In this document: positions 5,794 to 8,058 of the stretch, in pieces
Numbering within the stretch: position 1 is the first letter of the stretch
Layout: each line of letters begins with the position of its first letter
NCBI GenBank assembly: GCA_014879765.1
Contig: JACSRL010000529.1
Coordinates: forward strand, 1 to 8,058
Direction of reading: 5' to 3'
Length of the DNA: 8,058 nt
DNA from: Anaerolinea sp.
GTDB lineage: Bacteria > Chloroflexota > Anaerolineae > JAAEKA01
Program-made: the position numbers and the translations under genes
The notes under the pieces: generated by a model
Told to the model about the DNA's origin: nothing
The model's input: only the letters and a program-made list of their open reading frames with translations
The model's database searches: none

Positions 5794-7206
5794 ATGCGCA
5801 AGCTTGATACGAACGCCATCATTTTCCTGAGCCTGTCAGACCTGCTGGTTACGCTGATCGCCTTTTTCACCGCGATGCAGGCGCGCTATTGGCTGCCTTT
5901 TGGCGCGCAGTTGACCTGGCAAGAGGTGCAGCAGCCCTGGTCGGTCTATCTGCTGTTGGGGTTGATCTGGGGCGTCTCCTCGGCGTTGGTGCAGATGGTT
6001 AGCGCACGCCACATCGATCGCGCCCAAGACGAGGCGCGGCTGATCATCTGGACGGTGAGTTTTGTCTGCCTGGTCTTTGCCAGCGTGCTCTACCTGACCT
6101 TTCGCGAAGTTCCCCGGCGGCTGTTTCTCTATTTCGTCATGGCCGACCTGACGCTGCTCCTGACGTTGCACATGACGCTGCGGGTCGCGCTGCGTTTCGC
6201 CGGTCGCCGGCAACAGGCGCCCCGGCGGATCTTGATCGTCGGGGCAGGAAAGCTGGCGCGCCAGGTCGCCGACGGGGTGCATGCGCAAAGCGCGGCTGGC
6301 CTGCAATTGGTGGGCTGCGTCGCCGATGACATCGCCACACTTCCGGCTGGGGATCCGATGGGCCCGCTGCTGGGCGCGGTGCAGGATGCGCCGGCTCTGG
6401 TGCGCACCCAGGCCATCGACGAGTTGATCTTCGCGCTGCCGCTGCGCGCCCACGGGGCGATCGAATGGCTGGTGCGCGCCGTGCAGGATCACCCGGTGCG
6501 GGTGCGCGTGGTGCCTGACTATCTCGATCTGGCCATGAGCCGGGCCATGGTGGAGAACTTCAACGGCCTGCCGCTGGTGGGGCTGCGCGAGCCGGCCATC
6601 GATGGCGTCGACCGCTTGATCAAGCGCGGCTTTGATTTGATCGTCGCCTCGCTGGTTTTGCTGCTGGCCTGGCCGGTGCTGCTGGCCGTGGCGCTGGCAG
6701 TCAAGCTGGACAGCCCGGGGCCGGCGCTTTTCGTGCAGGAGCGGATCGGCGAAAATGGCCAACCCTTTCGCATGGTCAAATTCCGCTCCATGGTGGTCGG
6801 CGCCGAGCAGATGAGCAGCTCGGTGATCACGCGCAACCGTGAGGGGGTGGTGGTACACAAGAAACCTGACGACCCGCGCGTCACGCGGGTGGGGCGTTTC
6901 ATTCGACGCAGCAGCCTGGATGAGTTGCCGCAGATCATCAATGTGCTGCGGGGCGAGATGAGCCTGGTGGGGCCACGGCCGGAGCTGCCCTGGCTGGTGG
7001 AGCATTACGAAAGCTGGCAGCAGCGCCGCTTTGCTGTGCCGCCGGGCATGACCGGTTGGTGGCAGATCAACGGCCGCAGCGACCGTCTGATGCACATGCA
7101 CACCGAGGACGACTTGTACTACATCCAGAACTACTCCCCCTGGCTCGACTTGCAGATTCTGTGGCGCACGATTGGGGTTGTGTTGCACGGACGGGGCGCG
7201 TTTTGA
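5794..7206 (+). CDS. Polyprenyl-phosphate sugar phosphotransferase (exopolysaccharide initiation, WbaP/CpsE-like)
   Basis: Complete 470-residue membrane enzyme that transfers a sugar-1-phosphate from a nucleotide sugar to undecaprenyl phosphate, the first step of exopolysaccharide, capsule or O-antigen assembly. Four N-terminal membrane segments are visible (about 8-28, 50-70, 85-103, 110-134). They are followed by a Rossmann-like CoA-binding-type domain starting RRILIVGAGKLARQV (144-158). Another hydrophobic segment (280-304) precedes the catalytic bacterial sugar transferase domain. That domain has DSPGPALFVQERIG (306-319), FRMVKFRSM (325-333), SLDELPQIINVLRGEMSLVGPRPE (374-397) with the catalytic Asp-Glu pair D376/E377, and PGMTGWWQINGRS (417-429). 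The length fits the family. ATG 5794 has GAGGT 9 bases upstream. The sugar specificity (glucose, galactose or other) cannot be read from the sequence, and no other polysaccharide genes are in the window. Confidence 0.95.
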   Translation: MRKLDTNAIIFLSLSDLLVTLIAFFTAMQARYWLPFGAQLTWQEVQQPWSVYLLLGLIWGVSSALVQMVSARHIDRAQDEARLIIWTVSFVCLVFASVLYLTFREVPRRLFLYFVMADLTLLLTLHMTLRVALRFAGRRQQAPRRILIVGAGKLARQVADGVHAQSAAGLQLVGCVADDIATLPAGDPMGPLLGAVQDAPALVRTQAIDELIFALPLRAHGAIEWLVRAVQDHPVRVRVVPDYLDLAMSRAMVENFNGLPLVGLREPAIDGVDRLIKRGFDLIVASLVLLLAWPVLLAVALAVKLDSPGPALFVQERIGENGQPFRMVKFRSMVVGAEQMSSSVITRNREGVVVHKKPDDPRVTRVGRFIRRSSLDELPQIINVLRGEMSLVGPRPELPWLVEHYESWQQRRFAVPPGMTGWWQINGRSDRLMHMHTEDDLYYIQNYSPWLDLQILWRTIGVVLHGRGAF

Positions 7207-7231
7207 CCTCGGAAGGCGCCGTTTAGCCGTT

Positions 7232-7257
7232 AATACCCCAAAAGGGGTATTGATTTT
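7232..7257 (+). terminator. Rho-independent terminator of the sugar transferase gene
   Basis: AATACCCC (7232-7239), loop AAAA, GGGGTATT (7244-7251): a perfect 8-base-pair stem followed by GATTTT, 26 bases after the stop codon. The adjoining promoter uses part of the right arm. Confidence 0.75.
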
Positions 7258-7278
7258 GCCCCTTTTCTGTGCTATGGT
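7250..7278 (+). promoter_or_regulatory. Promoter of the secreted protein gene
   Basis: TTGATT (7250-7255), a 17-base spacer and TATGGT (7273-7278) with a TGC extension (7270-7272). Predicted start near 7285, giving a leader of about 78 bases. The -35 box overlaps the right arm and tail of the preceding terminator. Confidence 0.6.
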
Positions 7279-7362
7279 AGCCAAAGAAAGCTCACAATCG
7301 GCTGTGCGCGCTTGCTGGCATTGCTGCGCACCGAGAATTTGCGACAAGGAGTAAGTGACACG

Positions 7363-8058
7363 ATGACGAAGAAATGGGCAAGTGTGCTGGGTTTGGTGCT
7401 GGTTCTTGTGCTGGCAGCGACCCCTGTCTTTGCGGCTGATCCTGACCCTGGCCGCGGCAACACCGATGTGGTGGTCATGAACATGGGGACGACCGCGACC
7501 GACGCCACCGCGATCTACTACAGCGCGAGCGGCAACCCGGAATACAACGCCAACACCAACCTCGCCTCACGCGGTTCCTACCGTTTTGCCGCCAGCGCGG
7601 CTACCCCGCTGGGCGACAACTGGCGCGGCTCCATGGTGGTTCAGTCGGCCGGTGAAGTGGCCGCCGTCGCCGAAATCGTCTGGACCAACGGCAATTCCAC
7701 CGACGGCACCACGGCAGACGCCTATACCGGCTTCCCGGCCGGCGCGACCACCATGTACGTGCCCTACGCCGTCTATTCGGTGAACTCGCAGTTCACGCAG
7801 TTTGCCGTGCAGAACACCGAGAGCAGCCAGGCCAACATCCGGCTGACCTTCATCAACCGCAACGGCGGCACCGACTTGCAGACCAACGACACCATCGCGG
7901 CCCTGGGTTCCAAGAACTTCGACGTGCGCACCTTCAACCAACTGCAGAGCAGCGCGTTCTGGAACAACAACTGCGCGGCCGGCCAGTGCTTCTGGAGCGG
8001 CGCAGTCAAGGTGGAGTCCACCAACAGCAAGAAGATCACGGCCGCGGCCACCAACCAC
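7363..8058 (+). CDS. Secreted protein with repeated beta-rich modules, unknown function, C-terminus outside window
   Basis: The frame is open from ATG 7363 to the window edge (232 codons); AAGGAG lies 11 bases upstream, a slightly long spacing. Residues 1-24 form a clear Sec signal peptide: positive start MTKK, a Leu/Val core and a VFA site before A25, so the product is exported. The mature part is rich in Thr, Asn, Ala and Ser with few Lys and no membrane segment so far. Two similar modules are visible, about 34-104 and 145-230. Each has an opening strand with a conserved Asn, a mid 'L-S-GS--F' or 'A-LGSKNF' turn, then W-G-(M/A)-V-V-S and an Ala-rich strand. They are joined by PAGATTMYVPYAVYS (125-139). 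C204 and C209 could form a disulfide. I do not recognise a named family; a cell-surface or extracellular structural role is inference. Confidence 0.85.
   Translation, partial: MTKKWASVLGLVLVLVLAATPVFAADPDPGRGNTDVVVMNMGTTATDATAIYYSASGNPEYNANTNLASRGSYRFAASAATPLGDNWRGSMVVQSAGEVAAVAEIVWTNGNSTDGTTADAYTGFPAGATTMYVPYAVYSVNSQFTQFAVQNTESSQANIRLTFINRNGGTDLQTNDTIAALGSKNFDVRTFNQLQSSAFWNNNCAAGQCFWSGAVKVESTNSKKITAAATNH

Noticed and set aside
5760..5807. 15-codon open frame overlapping the sugar transferase start, possible leader peptide
   Set aside because: No ribosome binding site of its own and too short to distinguish from chance.
5836..7347. 503-codon minus-strand frame opposite the sugar transferase
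   Set aside because: Antisense shadow without recognisable domain or ribosome binding site.
7567..8058. Minus-strand frame opposite the secreted protein
   Set aside because: The plus-strand frame has a signal peptide, promoter and AAGGAG; the minus frame has none of these.
1..8058. CRISPR array, insertion sequence, tRNA, defence or phage genes
   Set aside because: No regularly spaced repeats, transposase motifs, terminal inverted repeats, tRNA arms or nuclease/defence domains were seen on either strand.

Overview
The window is GC-rich bacterial chromosome. It reads as ordinary core genome with a probable replication-origin segment, not as a mobile or defence island. Best guess for the host is Chloroflexota (Anaerolineae/Caldilineae-like). 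The reasons are high GC, a dnaA that stands apart from dnaN, an RNase II-family enzyme with a Deinococcus-type helical N-terminus, and a secreted protein of short beta-rich modules. This assignment is inference and I hold it only moderately. Several intergenic regions carry clear sigma70-type promoters, some with a TGG-extended -10.

Layout. Left edge, minus strand: a flavin reductase-like flavoprotein gene (446 down to 1, C-terminus outside the window) with its own extended -10 promoter and a leader hairpin. Positions 570-745: exact TTTTCCACA DnaA boxes at 694, 735 and (inverted) 580, plus a one-mismatch copy at 714. This is a candidate oriC just 3' of dnaA, and one box lies in the loop of the likely dnaA terminator. 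Minus strand 2204-768: dnaA, complete, with a consensus promoter about 340 bases upstream. Positions 2571-3014 hold no gene I can recognise.

Minus strand 3710-3015: a two-gene operon of a YbaK/EbsC-type aminoacyl-tRNA deacylase and a 56-residue zinc-ribbon protein. Divergent from it on the plus strand is an RNase II/R-family exoribonuclease (3898-5712). A strong promoter immediately after its stop codon drives a polyprenyl-phosphate sugar phosphotransferase (5794-7206), which ends at an intrinsic terminator. A new promoter partly inside that terminator drives a secreted modular protein that runs off the right edge (7363 onward).

How the genes relate: dnaA and the DnaA boxes form one functional unit (initiator plus probable origin). 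The deacylase and zinc-ribbon protein are co-transcribed. The exoribonuclease and sugar transferase are adjacent and may share some readthrough but have separate promoters. I see no CRISPR array, tRNA, rRNA, insertion sequence or phage gene. The most interesting items are the candidate origin and the modular secreted protein.
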